From assembly GCA_015660885.1 (NCBI GenBank), contig JACTUB010000002.1, positions 62,001 to 126,000 of the forward strand: 64,000 bases of DNA. The letters are read 5' to 3'. The position numbers and the translations under genes are program-made. Below the pieces are notes generated by a model, which worked only from the letters and a program-made list of their open reading frames with translations, ran no database searches and was not told the DNA's origin. The stretch comes from Methanoregulaceae archaeon (GTDB taxonomy: Archaea > Halobacteriota > Methanomicrobia > Methanomicrobiales > Methanospirillaceae). Positions 9,691-18,056 of the stretch are shown piece after piece (the stretch's first letter is position 1; each line of letters begins with the position of its first letter).

Positions 9691-9705
9691 CATAAATAAA
9701 AAGAA
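9691..9705 (+). promoter_or_regulatory. TATA-like element before the nitroreductase gene
   Basis: An AT-rich stretch reading cataaataaaaag sits about 25-30 bases before the ATG at 9725. That is the normal distance from an archaeal TATA box to a transcription start, which would give a very short leader. No ribosome-binding site is visible between it and the ATG, which fits near-leaderless initiation. Inferred from spacing and composition alone. Confidence 0.3.
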
Positions 9706-9724
9706 AAACGCGAAGAGCCCCCCC

Positions 9725-10540
9725 ATGACCATCTTAGTTGACGATACTACCTGCACCCGCTGTGGGATCTGCTCGGCCGTATGCCCGACGCGGATTATTG
9801 AACCTGCTGATGAGACAACCCTGCCCCGGGTCAGGGATGAGAAGGCCGGCATGTGCATCGCATGCGGGCATTGCGAGGTGAGCTGCCCGTCACAATCGCT
9901 CCTCCTGAATGTTCGCCCGGACGAACGGGTTGCCCTTCCAGCTGGGGCTGGCATTCTCGCTCCGGACGATCTTGGGATCTACCTGAAGAAACGCAGGTCA
10001 GTCCGGCACTATACGAAAGAGCCTGTGCCAAAGGAGACGATTGAGGCGTTACTCGACATCGCACGTTATGCTGCATCCGGAAGTAATGGTCAGCCGGTGC
10101 AGTGGCTGGTTGTGCACGATCCTGCGGAAGTCCAGCGGCTGGCGGGACTGACCGTTGACTGGATGAAGACGATAACGAACAGCAGCCACCCGATGAGCGG
10201 GTATGTCCCTTCCCTGATTGCTGCCTGGGACCACGGGTACGATCCGATCTGCCGGGATGCCCCGCATCTCGTGATCGCCCACATCCCCGAGGGAAATCCC
10301 GGTGCCACCACCGATGCCATCATCGCTCTCACGCATTTCGATATCGCTGCACCTGCGTTTGGCATCGGTACCTGCTGGGCCGGGTTCCTCTCCATGGCTG
10401 CAATGTCCTACGAACCACTCCAGAAAGCACTGGGTCTGCCGGCGGGACGGAAATATGCGTATGGATTGATGTTTGGTCACCCGCAATACAAGATATACGG
10501 GATACCCCGGAGGAATCCTCTCCAGGTCACGTGGCGGTAA
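9725..10540 (+). CDS. Ferredoxin-nitroreductase fusion protein
   Basis: 271 residues. The first 75 hold two 4Fe-4S ferredoxin motifs, CTRCGICSAVCP and CIACGHCEVSCP. From about residue 85 the sequence is a nitroreductase-like FMN fold: RRSVRHYTKEPVPKE with the FMN-phosphate-binding arginines, then a Gly/Cys-rich segment (GIGTCWAGF) and a closing KYAYGLMFGHP. Such fusions in anaerobes pass electrons from ferredoxin to FMN; substrates are unknown in most cases. Cytosolic. The base composition is GC-rich like the core genome and unlike the island just upstream, so this gene probably marks the island's right edge. Confidence 0.88.
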   Translation: MTILVDDTTCTRCGICSAVCPTRIIEPADETTLPRVRDEKAGMCIACGHCEVSCPSQSLLLNVRPDERVALPAGAGILAPDDLGIYLKKRRSVRHYTKEPVPKETIEALLDIARYAASGSNGQPVQWLVVHDPAEVQRLAGLTVDWMKTITNSSHPMSGYVPSLIAAWDHGYDPICRDAPHLVIAHIPEGNPGATTDAIIALTHFDIAAPAFGIGTCWAGFLSMAAMSYEPLQKALGLPAGRKYAYGLMFGHPQYKIYGIPRRNPLQVTWR

Positions 10541-10642
10541 GGCTCGCAGACACAAAAATTAATGAACGTGACTCAGGAAATCCTCACACGGTTGATCCAA
10601 AAGTTCCTCGAGCGGTATAATTTTTTTAGTCACTCATATGCT

Positions 10643-10894
10643 TCATTGTGACGGACAAATCTCAGCAGAAACAATCGCATGCTCCCGGGCATCAATCTCG
10701 TACACCAGAACAAAATGCCCGATGTGAATCCGCCACAACCCATTGAATGGTGGGTGCAGGGGCTTGCCCATCTCAGGGTTCCCGACAAGGAGCCGGATCT
10801 TCTTCTTCAGGTGCTCATACCGGGCAGGGTCTCTGGCCCGGACCTTCCTGCAGGTGGAGGCAAGGTCCGGATGGAGAACAACCCGGTAATTCAT
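10643..10894 (-). CDS. RelE/ParE-superfamily toxin
   Basis: 83 residues with the RelE/YafQ layout: an N-terminal strand (YRVVLHP), two helices (about 10-35), a Pro/Gly turn (GNPEMGKPLHPPFNGLWRIHIG) and paired strands (HFVLVYEIDAREHAIVSAEI). The conserved L-WR-I-IG---LVYEID run is the usual hallmark of this toxin fold. The start codon overlaps the stop of the upstream 113-residue gene by ATGA, so the two are translationally coupled as in toxin-antitoxin operons with the antitoxin first. RelE toxins cut mRNA on the ribosome, ParE types act on gyrase; the sequence does not decide between them. Confidence 0.8.
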   Translation of the reverse strand: MNYRVVLHPDLASTCRKVRARDPARYEHLKKKIRLLVGNPEMGKPLHPPFNGLWRIHIGHFVLVYEIDAREHAIVSAEICPSQ

Positions 10895-11232
10895 GCTTCG
10901 ATTTCCTTAAAAAAATCGGCCATCGAATCATAGGTTTTTCCTTTACCTTTTTTGATATCTGCCCGGGCTTTCTTCACCTGCTTCACGAATTCCGGTTTGA
11001 TTGCCGATTCGGGAGGATAGACATTCTCATCGATCTTCTCCTCGATCCGTTCCAGCCGGGTCACAATATCGGAGAGTATTTGCTCCACTTTCCGCTCCGC
11101 TCCCCGAACCGGCAGCGAGGACTCGTTCACACCTGGCGAATTATAGGTGAGGGAGGACTTTGCTTCGCTATATTTCTCTCCCCCTTTCGTATCATCCCTC
11201 TTATCTGGTTCCGGTAGTACCTTATATTTCAT
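10891..11232 (-). CDS. Putative antitoxin of the RelE/ParE pair
   Basis: 113 residues. The first 45 are polar and probably disordered. The rest is helical: VEQILSDIVTRLERIEEKI (about 49-67) looks like a short coiled coil, and the C-terminal helix ends KGKGKTYDSMADFFKEIEA, the type of tail that many antitoxins wrap around a RelE toxin. The closing motif (xxYxSxxxFFxEI) is common in archaeal antitoxins. Gene order and the ATGA overlap with the toxin support the role. I see no clear ribbon-helix-helix or HTH DNA-binding domain, so autoregulation is unproven. Confidence 0.7.
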   Translation of the reverse strand: MKYKVLPEPDKRDDTKGGEKYSEAKSSLTYNSPGVNESSLPVRGAERKVEQILSDIVTRLERIEEKIDENVYPPESAIKPEFVKQVKKARADIKKGKGKTYDSMADFFKEIEA

Positions 11233-11322
11233 AGGAGTATTCTGATCTATACTCTTGTGTGTTCAATAGCCTTTTTGTTATAGACTGAGAATCTGCTATT
11301 TCCTGAATTGGTGATATATTCA

Positions 11323-12065
11323 CCGGCACAGGGAAACGGAGGCCGAATTGGGGAGATCAGGGGGTATCTTTTGGGAAGGCCTTTTTAGACCCGTATCGAT
11401 GATCCGGTTCTGATCAAATCCCTCCCAATACTCCAGGCCATAAAAGGTCGGGTTTTGCCTCCCAATAGGTGCTATTAGCGGCCATTTTCAGCTCCGCAAT
11501 AGTCCCCGACAGCCAAATGGGCAGAGAATCGCGGGATTCCTAAAACATTAGTGTACGTTTTCCGGGAATTAGTGCCAAAAAGCCTTCCGGAACAGGAAAA
11601 CGGAGGCTGGATTGGGGAGATCGGGGGGTATCTTTTTGGATTGCTTTTTTGGACCCGAATTGATATTCCGGGTTCTGATTAAATCCTGCATTTCCCTTTC
11701 CTCACCATACTCCAGGCCATAAAAGGTGAGTTTTGCCTTCCGGAACAGGAAAACGGAGCCCGATTTGGGGAGATCAGGGGGTATCTTTTGGTATGGTCTT
11801 TCTAGACCCGTATCGATGATCCGGTCCTGATCAAATTCCTCCCTATACCCCAGGCCATAAAAGGTCGGGTTTTGCCTCCCAATAGGTGCTAATAGCGGCC
11901 ATATTCAGCTCCGAAATAGCTTCAGACAGCCAAACGGGCAGAGAATTGTGGGATTCCCAAAACATTAGGGCACGTTTTTCGGGAATTAGTGCCAAAAAGC
12001 CCTCCGGAACGGGTAAACGGAGGCTGAATTGGGGAGATCAGGGTGTATCTTCTGGGACCCTTTTT
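11323..12065. repeat. Degenerate tandem array of a 264-bp unit
   Basis: A core that reads approximately CCGGAACAGGAAAACGGAGG and goes on through GGGGAGATCAGGGGGTATC begins at 11323, 11587, 11740 and 12004. Spacings are 264, 153 and 264 bases. The first and third copies align along the whole 264 bases with scattered substitutions and share the segments CCAGGCCATAAAAGGT, CCAATAGGTGCT and GGAATTAGTGCCAAAAAGCC. The second copy has lost about 110 bases from its end, and the fourth covers only the first 60 or so. No convincing frame is conserved across the units. The array lies between the toxin-antitoxin promoter and the 3' end of an operon of unknown function. Its role is unknown. Confidence 0.85.
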
Positions 12066-12092
12066 CATAGTGAAAACAGGGGGAGGTCACAA

Positions 12093-12527
12093 TCAACCGT
12101 TCCCCTTTATGAGAGCAGACCCCTTTTTCCTCGCCGGCACCCCCCGGACAGTCCGTATAACCTCGATGAACTGGTTCTTCAATTGTGTCCCGTCCTGGCA
12201 GATCTCCACGATACCGGCCTGCTCAATCCGGAGGAACCTCCAGATCCCACGGCGGGAATAGGTCCAGAGCTCCCTGATAATATCCGCCGAAACGGGAAAG
12301 GACCGGAGCCACATGATCGGCTCCTGGAACTCTCTCTCCATTTTCTCCCGCGTCTCGCTGAGTCTGATGGCTTTCCTGACACTGACAAAGACGAGCTTGT
12401 CGTTACTCTTGATCATGAAGTCGCACGGGCTCTCCGAGGCTCTCATGAAACACATGACCGTACCTCGTCCCGTTGCCACGGTCGTTGCATCAACAAGCCC
12501 CTTCTTCGGTGGCCGTCCCCTTGTCAT
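12093..12527 (-). CDS. Conserved hypothetical protein, possible degenerate nuclease fold
   Basis: 144 residues, soluble. It starts with a Lys/Arg-rich tail (MTRGRPPKKG) resembling DNA- or RNA-binding tails. Then comes CDFMIKSNDKLVFVSVRKA (about 34-52), where D...V-x-V-R-K has the spacing of a PD-(D/E)xK core without the acidic residue, and RLSETREKMEREFQEPIMWLRSFP, a charged helix. The segment RELWTYSRRGIWRFLRI is strongly patterned. I recall similar proteins in other Methanomicrobiales but know of no assigned function. Its start overlaps the previous gene by ATGA, so it is the third gene of an operon. Confidence 0.6.
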   Translation of the reverse strand: MTRGRPPKKGLVDATTVATGRGTVMCFMRASESPCDFMIKSNDKLVFVSVRKAIRLSETREKMEREFQEPIMWLRSFPVSADIIRELWTYSRRGIWRFLRIEQAGIVEICQDGTQLKNQFIEVIRTVRGVPARKKGSALIKGNG

Positions 12528-12787
12528 GTCGCACCTCCGGAATTACCATCATGGCTAAGGTCATCTTTGATATCAACGGGATTATCTCCGTTGGGCACGA
12601 CATTCCGGGGTTTGAGTTCTCTTTTCGGCGATTTTGTCCTGACCGTGATGTTGTAGTAGTGCAGGCAGACCCTTTTCACGCTGATGCGATGTACTGCCTC
12701 GCCTTGTCGGTGTATCTGGCGGGCGATGGCGTGGGGGATGAGATAGAGCGGGATCCCGGTCTCGGTTGCAGACCGGCGGGCGGTCAT
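12524..12787 (-). CDS. Hypothetical protein, middle gene of a three-gene operon
   Basis: 87 residues, basic, no membrane segment and no recognised domain. It is supported mainly by context: its start overlaps the stop of the preceding gene by ATGA (12784-12787) and its stop overlaps the start of the next by ATGA (12524-12527). Two such exact overlaps in a row are unlikely by chance. The residue LYLIPHAIARQIHRQ segment looks like an amphipathic helix. The C-terminal third is rich in Asp, Asn and Gly and probably flexible. Confidence 0.5.
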   Translation of the reverse strand: MTARRSATETGIPLYLIPHAIARQIHRQGEAVHRISVKRVCLHYYNITVRTKSPKRELKPRNVVPNGDNPVDIKDDLSHDGNSGGAT

Positions 12788-13077
12788 TTCGATCGCTCCC
12801 GTTCCCGTTCTTCGAGCAGGGTGAGCCGCTGTTCGATGCGTTCGATCTTCCCGTTCAGCCGCTCGGCGACCCGGTCCTGCCGGTCGGCAAGAAAGAGGAT
12901 CATATTTCCCCTCATACCGGAATAGCTCATGACCTCATGTCCGGTTCCGCTCATACCGGATGCAGCCTGATCCGGTCCTGGTACCTCTGCCGGGATATCT
13001 GCAGATCTCCCTGGCCCCTTTGTTGTTGTTTTTGTTTTGTTCGTTTCCATGTTGTTTCTCTTCTGATTTTTTATCAA
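12784..13077 (-). CDS. Hypothetical coiled-coil protein, first gene of the operon
   Basis: 97 residues from the ATG at 13077, or 88 from the internal ATG at 13050, which is more plausible because the first nine residues are only Lys/Asn-rich. The N-terminal half is low in complexity (Thr/Lys, then Gly/Pro/Ala). The C-terminal half (RQDRVAERLNGKIERIEQRL and onward to ERERERSK) is a regular heptad coiled coil and likely mediates oligomerisation. Upstream, another frame (MRRKADALDFVRMVIDKK, near 13120-13065) also looks like coding sequence, so a frameshifted longer N-terminus is possible. Confidence 0.5.
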   Translation of the reverse strand: MIKNQKRNNMETNKTKTTTKGPGRSADIPAEVPGPDQAASGMSGTGHEVMSYSGMRGNMILFLADRQDRVAERLNGKIERIEQRLTLLEERERERSK

Positions 13078-13805
13078 TCACCATTCTCACAAAATCGAGA
13101 GCGTCCGCTTTTCTCCGCATACGCTCAAATACCGGTCCACCTGACGCTTCAGCTCCGGCAGCGACCCTTTTGATTCCCTGAAACTATGCGGACGGCAGGC
13201 TCGACGTGCAACATCTCATGCCGGAATCAAAATGCCGTATCGGCGGTCAATTACGACGTAAACTAAAAAAGCCGGGTAAGAGTATACCAGTCCGGGCGCC
13301 CGCAGGAGATTCCCCGGATCCGGTGATCTGTCCGCTCAATACTCTTGACAGGACGTTCAGGAGTCCCATCGCTGCACAGACAGACAGCATTGAAAAAAAG
13401 AAGAACCGGGCGTACCAACCTGCACGCTTTGGTGCATACCCGAGCTGCCGGATTCTCCTCGCTGTCCGTGTGCAGAAATTCTGTGTCATGTGTGATTAAC
13501 ATAAGAAGAATATGTCATGGTTTAAGCGTAGTGGTCGGATAAACATTTTTGGACAAAATCTGGCAAATTCCAGGGAAACGGGGCACGTAAAACGGTTTGT
13601 TTGTCTGACACCAAGCGGGCGCGGCACGGCCGTGATCAAATGCCGGTTTTACGCAGGATTTGGATGGAGAAACGGGATTTGGCGTGAGAGGGTGCCGCAA
13701 AAAAAACTTCGTTATACTCAAAAGCGGTTTCGCTTTTTAAAGAAATATTTTGATATTTTGGGGCGAATGAAAAAGGTACGCCATGTACTTAAAAAAATGA
13801 AGGAT
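13078..13805. other. 728-bp stretch without a recognised gene
   Basis: Several frames are open here on both strands for 60-100 codons, but none shows a recognisable domain or a consistent start signal. One minus-strand frame around 13065-13200 (ERMRRKADALDFVRMVID) has protein-like character and may be the broken end of a gene that preceded the operon. Near 13530-13590 there is GTGGTCGGATAAAC and a small palindrome (CTGGcaaattCCAG), which could be the relic of a mobile element end. I could not identify a partner repeat. Confidence 0.3.
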
Positions 13806-14120
13806 CTAGCCCTGCCGATCCTTTGCAAGTTTCTCCATATCCTTACCAGACTTCTGCAGATCTGCAAGGGACATAGCTGGAGTGACCGATACAGAAGCAT
13901 TCCAATCCAACCAGAGTGGCTCTGTCATTGCAACCATCTTGTCCTCGCTCGGAATGTTTACGACCGCAATCATTGTCCTTTGGCCATCCCTGACCGTAAA
14001 GTAGACTGCCTCTGGTTTCACCGCATCGAGATAATTTTTTATCTTAACAGGCAGCGTTCCATCAAGAATACTGCAGTTGCCGTCCTCTGCTGGTATCCAG
14101 CACTCAATGATACATCGCAT
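13806..14120 (-). CDS. DUF3303 family protein
   Basis: A small soluble protein of 104 residues when started at ATG 14120, which has GGAG 8 bases upstream on the minus strand and begins with the family's usual MRCIIECWI-type strand. The body has the ferredoxin-like alternation seen in DUF3303: KNYLDAVKPEAVYFTVRDGQ, then RTMIAVVNIPSEDKMVAMTE and a closing WLDWNASVSVTPAMSL. Function unknown; in archaea these look like small dimeric alpha-beta proteins. An upstream in-frame ATG at 14192 would add 24 residues without similarity. Confidence 0.75.
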   Translation of the reverse strand: MRCIIECWIPAEDGNCSILDGTLPVKIKNYLDAVKPEAVYFTVRDGQRTMIAVVNIPSEDKMVAMTEPLWLDWNASVSVTPAMSLADLQKSGKDMEKLAKDRQG

Positions 14121-14457
14121 GATTTCCGCTCCATTCCCAACAAGCACCCTGCCCAACGCACAGATGTTATGGGATGCTCTGGTATTACTCATGCTGTATT
14201 TATCATTACCCGCGAATTACAAATTTTGAAAAACGGAGCACCACAGTGATCTCACTGGCACAACAAGGGGGTAGTTACCGGACCGGGACTGACCGTTTCG
14301 ACTGCATCTTGTCACATCCGTCTCTTTGATCGTCCGGCTGGTTATGGTTTTTTCCGTCACAGGCACACACCAGCACGGTAATTCCTCTTTTATAGATCAC
14401 TTATATATAGTAATTCATCAAATGACGAATTGTTGTATCCGACCTGACAGGTGAGAG

Positions 14458-17178
14458 GTGGGAAATTTGTTTTTTACCGGGAGAAAACTCCTTTGCATTG
14501 TCCTTGTCCTGTTCACCCTCACGCTTCTCTGCCAGCAGGTGACAGCCGCACCGGCAAATAAAACCATAACTGTCGTGATGGACAATGACTACCCGCCATA
14601 TATTTTTCTCGACAGCAGCGGAAATCCCCAGGGGATCCTGGTAGACCAGTGGCACCTCTGGGAGCAGAAAACCGGGTATACTGCCAATATTTCTGCGATG
14701 GACTGGAATGAGGCCCAGCGCCGGATGGATGCCGGTGAATACGATGTTATTGATACCCTTTTTTACAGCGATGCCCGGGCACTGAAATACGATTTCGGGA
14801 AACCCTACGCGACCATCGACGTCCCCCTGTTTTTTAAGAAGGATCTTTCGGGAATCTCCGATGCGGATTCCGTCAAAGGATTTGTTGTTGCGGTTAAATC
14901 CGGGGATTATGCGATAGATTATCTCCAAAGCAGGGGAGTGACCGGGCTCAGGGAGTATCCCAGTTACGAGGCGATCGTTGCGGCTGCAAAAACGGGGGAA
15001 GTCGTCGTCTTCTGTATCGACAAGCCTCCTGCCCTCTACTTCCTGTACAAAAACGGGATCCAGGACCAGTTCCGCCAGACCGCACCGCTCTATTCGGGCC
15101 AGTTCCACCGTGCGGTAAAGAAAGGTGACAGCCAGACCCTGGAGATTGTCGAGGAAGGTTTTAACCGGATCACGCCTGCGGAATACAGTGCTATCGAACA
15201 AAAATGGTACGGCACGCCCATCATTTCAAACGAGTATCTGCAATACGTTCTTGCAGCCAGTATAGTCATTATCGTCGTGCTCCTGCTCATGGTCCTGTGG
15301 AACCACACGTTGACAAAGAAAATTAACCAGAAAACTGCCGATCTCCGGCAGGAGGTTATGATCAGCACGTTACGGGCAGAAGCCCTGAAAGAGAGCGAGG
15401 AGCGGTATCGCCTCCTCTTTGAAAACAACCCCGCTCCTATGCTGATCTACGAACGGGGAACCTTACGGCTGCTTGCTACAAACGATGCATTCCAGCGGTT
15501 CTATGGCTATTCCAGCGACGAAGCGCTTGCCATGCGTCTCACGGACCTTTACCCGGATGAAGAAAAGGGACCGATCACCGAACTGGCAGCCCGCCTGTAT
15601 GGCTATGCCAGTGCCGGGGAATGGCACCACCGCAGGAAGGACGGTTCCCTGATGACCATCGTCGCCTATTCGCACGACCTGGTGTTCAAGGGCAGCTCCG
15701 CCAGGGTCGCTGTTATGATCGACATTTCTGACATCAGGCGGGCCGAGGAGGCATTGCGTGACAGCGAGGCCCTTTTCCGGGCGGTTATCAACAATGCAAA
15801 CGACGCGATCTTCTTGAATGATCTGTCAGATCACAAGCTGGGAACTTTTATCATTGTCAACGATATTGCCGCACGCTGGTTCGGGTATACCCGGGAAGAA
15901 CTCCTGCACATGTCTCTTCCGGGCGTTATACCGGAACACCGTTTTGAAAAGCTCTTTGCCTATGCCTCACAGAAGATACGAACAGACGGGCATGCTGTTT
16001 TTGAATCATTCCTGACAGGGAAAGACGGGACCGAGTTCCCGGTTGAGATAAACACGCTTGTTTTCCCGTTCAGGGAAAAAATGGTAGCCCTGTCCATCGT
16101 ACGGGATATCACCGAGCGCAAGCGGGCAGAAGAGGAGCTAAAAGAGAACGAGAGACAACTTGCCTCCATTTACGAAACGGTGGGGGATGTCATTTTCCTG
16201 CTGGATGTGGAAGCAGACGGGAATTACCGCTTCGCGTCGGTTAATCCGGCCTTTAGTACGGTAACTGGTGTGCCCCCTGAGTCAGTTATCGGGAAGTCCG
16301 TCAGTGAAGTCATCCCGGAACCTTCGTTGTCCCTGGTACTCGGAAAATACCGGCAGGCCATCTCGGAAAGGACAATTGTGCGGTGGGAGGAGGCCACCCT
16401 GTACTCGACGGGTCGTCTCATTGGTGAGGTAAGCGTAGCGCCGGTATTTGATAAAAACGGGACCTGCACACACCTGGTCGGGTCAGTGCATGATATCACC
16501 GATCGCAAGAAGACTGAAGAGGCCCTGCAGCTCGCCCGGAAAAAACTGAGCCTGTTGAATGTTGTTACCTTCCAGGACATCCAGAGTGCCCTGTTTTCAC
16601 TTTCTTCCTATCTTGAACTCATGAAAGCGGGGATTTGTGACAAAACACATCTGTCCTATCTGGAAAAGAGCAGGAACATCCTCACAAAAACTGCCGGCAT
16701 GATGAATTTTGTAAAAGATTACCAGAATATGGGGATGACCCCGCCGAGGTGGCAGAATGTGAGCCAGGTCTTCCTTTTTGCAATCTCCCACCTGCCGCCC
16801 CTTACTACAGAGCGGATTATCGCTGTTGACGGCCTGGAAATGTATGCTGATCCTTTGCTGGAGACGGCTTTCCTTAACCTTGTCGGGAGCATGCAGAAAC
16901 ACGGGACCGGCGCGACAAGAATTGCCCTGCGTTACGAGGAACCGGGAGATTATCTGGTCCTTATTCTTGAGCAGAATGGAGCGGGCGTTCCCGCTGAGGA
17001 GAAAGAACATTTCTTCGAACGCGGATATGAGGATGGCCACGGGCACGGGCTGTTCTTTACCCGGGAAGTCCTGTCTATCACGGGCATCACCATCAGCGAG
17101 ACCGCGCCGGAAGGAGAGGGAATACGGTTTGAGATGCTGGTGCCAAAAGGGGAGTACAGGTTTACAAAAAACCCGTGA
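14458..17178 (+). CDS. Membrane sensor protein: SBP domain, three PAS domains and a degenerate histidine-kinase core
   Basis: 906 residues starting at GTG 14458. A signal peptide (1-31) is followed by a family 3 solute-binding domain (about 36-250; DNDYPPYIFLD...GILVDQW), which is outside the cell, then one membrane helix (about 262-282) and three PAS domains (about 315-425, 435-560, 565-690), each ending in a DI(S/T)-type strand. The C-terminal kinase part is odd: the H-box reads LLNVVTFQDIQSALFSL, where related archaeal kinases have RHD, so the phospho-accepting His is Gln. The N-box and the DxGxG motif of the ATPase are altered too (EQNGAGVP). It senses a small ligand, but probably signals without its own autophosphorylation. 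No response regulator adjoins it. Confidence 0.85.
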   Translation: MGNLFFTGRKLLCIVLVLFTLTLLCQQVTAAPANKTITVVMDNDYPPYIFLDSSGNPQGILVDQWHLWEQKTGYTANISAMDWNEAQRRMDAGEYDVIDTLFYSDARALKYDFGKPYATIDVPLFFKKDLSGISDADSVKGFVVAVKSGDYAIDYLQSRGVTGLREYPSYEAIVAAAKTGEVVVFCIDKPPALYFLYKNGIQDQFRQTAPLYSGQFHRAVKKGDSQTLEIVEEGFNRITPAEYSAIEQKWYGTPIISNEYLQYVLAASIVIIVVLLLMVLWNHTLTKKINQKTADLRQEVMISTLRAEALKESEERYRLLFENNPAPMLIYERGTLRLLATNDAFQRFYGYSSDEALAMRLTDLYPDEEKGPITELAARLYGYASAGEWHHRRKDGSLMTIVAYSHDLVFKGSSARVAVMIDISDIRRAEEALRDSEALFRAVINNANDAIFLNDLSDHKLGTFIIVNDIAARWFGYTREELLHMSLPGVIPEHRFEKLFAYASQKIRTDGHAVFESFLTGKDGTEFPVEINTLVFPFREKMVALSIVRDITERKRAEEELKENERQLASIYETVGDVIFLLDVEADGNYRFASVNPAFSTVTGVPPESVIGKSVSEVIPEPSLSLVLGKYRQAISERTIVRWEEATLYSTGRLIGEVSVAPVFDKNGTCTHLVGSVHDITDRKKTEEALQLARKKLSLLNVVTFQDIQSALFSLSSYLELMKAGICDKTHLSYLEKSRNILTKTAGMMNFVKDYQNMGMTPPRWQNVSQVFLFAISHLPPLTTERIIAVDGLEMYADPLLETAFLNLVGSMQKHGTGATRIALRYEEPGDYLVLILEQNGAGVPAEEKEHFFERGYEDGHGHGLFFTREVLSITGITISETAPEGEGIRFEMLVPKGEYRFTKNP

Positions 17179-17422
17179 CAAGCGGCCCTTTAACTTCCGG
17201 TACATAAAATCTGAGAACCAGGATACCGGTACCCTGTCACAGTCAAAACGAGCTCAAGGCCGGACGATTATGCAGTCTGTCCCCCCTCTTTTCCCGGCAG
17301 CCAAAAAAGCACTGCCTTTTAAAACCCCCATCGTTTCCACAAGATATTCAAGAGCCGGATAAAGACTAGTAAGATCAGGAGTGTGGTGAAGGATCGGGCC
17401 GGGAATTCTGGGAGCAGCAGCA

Positions 17423-17962
17423 TTGCCTCTCCTTATCCTGATCGCACGGATCGTTGAGGCAGCCCTTGAGACGGTCCGCACGATCTATATCAGTAAGGGT
17501 CACGCCAACCTTGCTGCCTATATCGGCATTGCAAAAACCGGTATCTGGCTGCTCTCGACAGGTATTGTCATCACCAACCTTGGGGATTACGGGAACCTGT
17601 TTGCCTATCTTGCCGGGTACGGTATCGGGACCCTGTTCGGCATGCAGATCGAGAACATGATTTCCATTGGCTACGTCATCGTCCGGCTTATTACTCCTGC
17701 AGATCCCCAGCCGCTTATTACCGAGCTCTCCGCACTTGGATACGGGATGACCAGGATCGAGGGATCGGGAAGCTTTTCGAATACAGTTGCAATTATCTTC
17801 ATGATCGTTCCCCGCAAAGAACTCGGACGCCTGCTGGGTGTGCTGTCAACATGTCATCCTGATATTCTCTATACTGTTGAAGATGTCCGCACCATCAAGG
17901 AAGGTGCGAAGATCTTCCACAGGGATACCAGGAGCAGGATACTGGGATTCTTCGGGTTATAA
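17423..17962 (+). CDS. DUF5698-DUF2179 membrane protein (UPF0316-like)
   Basis: About 179 residues. Three hydrophobic segments at the N-terminus (about 2-20, 30-50, 55-80; the first includes LIARIVEAALETVRTIYISKG, typical of UPF0316) are followed by a soluble DUF2179 domain (about 95-160, ITELSALGYGMTRIEGSGS). DUF2179 domains are thought to bind a small ligand. There is no ATG or GTG in a suitable place: the frame opens at 17390, and the best start is TTG 17423 with GGGAG 8-9 bases before it. Function unknown. Confidence 0.75.
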   Translation: MPLLILIARIVEAALETVRTIYISKGHANLAAYIGIAKTGIWLLSTGIVITNLGDYGNLFAYLAGYGIGTLFGMQIENMISIGYVIVRLITPADPQPLITELSALGYGMTRIEGSGSFSNTVAIIFMIVPRKELGRLLGVLSTCHPDILYTVEDVRTIKEGAKIFHRDTRSRILGFFGL

Positions 17963-18056
17963 GCATTTTTTCGTACGCTCCCCCCCTTGTCCTGAACTAT
18001 TGCCCTGAACAAAAGGACTATGTATCCTCCCTGCACTACTCTTCGCGGTGTATCTT

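Noticed and set aside
13525..13600. Possible insertion-sequence end (GTGGTCGGATAAAC and a small palindrome)
   Set aside because: No matching inverted end, no transposase and no target duplication found nearby.
13512..14249. Plus-strand 245-codon frame
   Set aside because: Overlaps the better supported DUF3303 gene on the other strand; its composition is that of an antisense shadow.
14401..15201. Minus-strand 266-codon frame
   Set aside because: It is the antisense of the sensor gene's solute-binding domain and shows no domain of its own.
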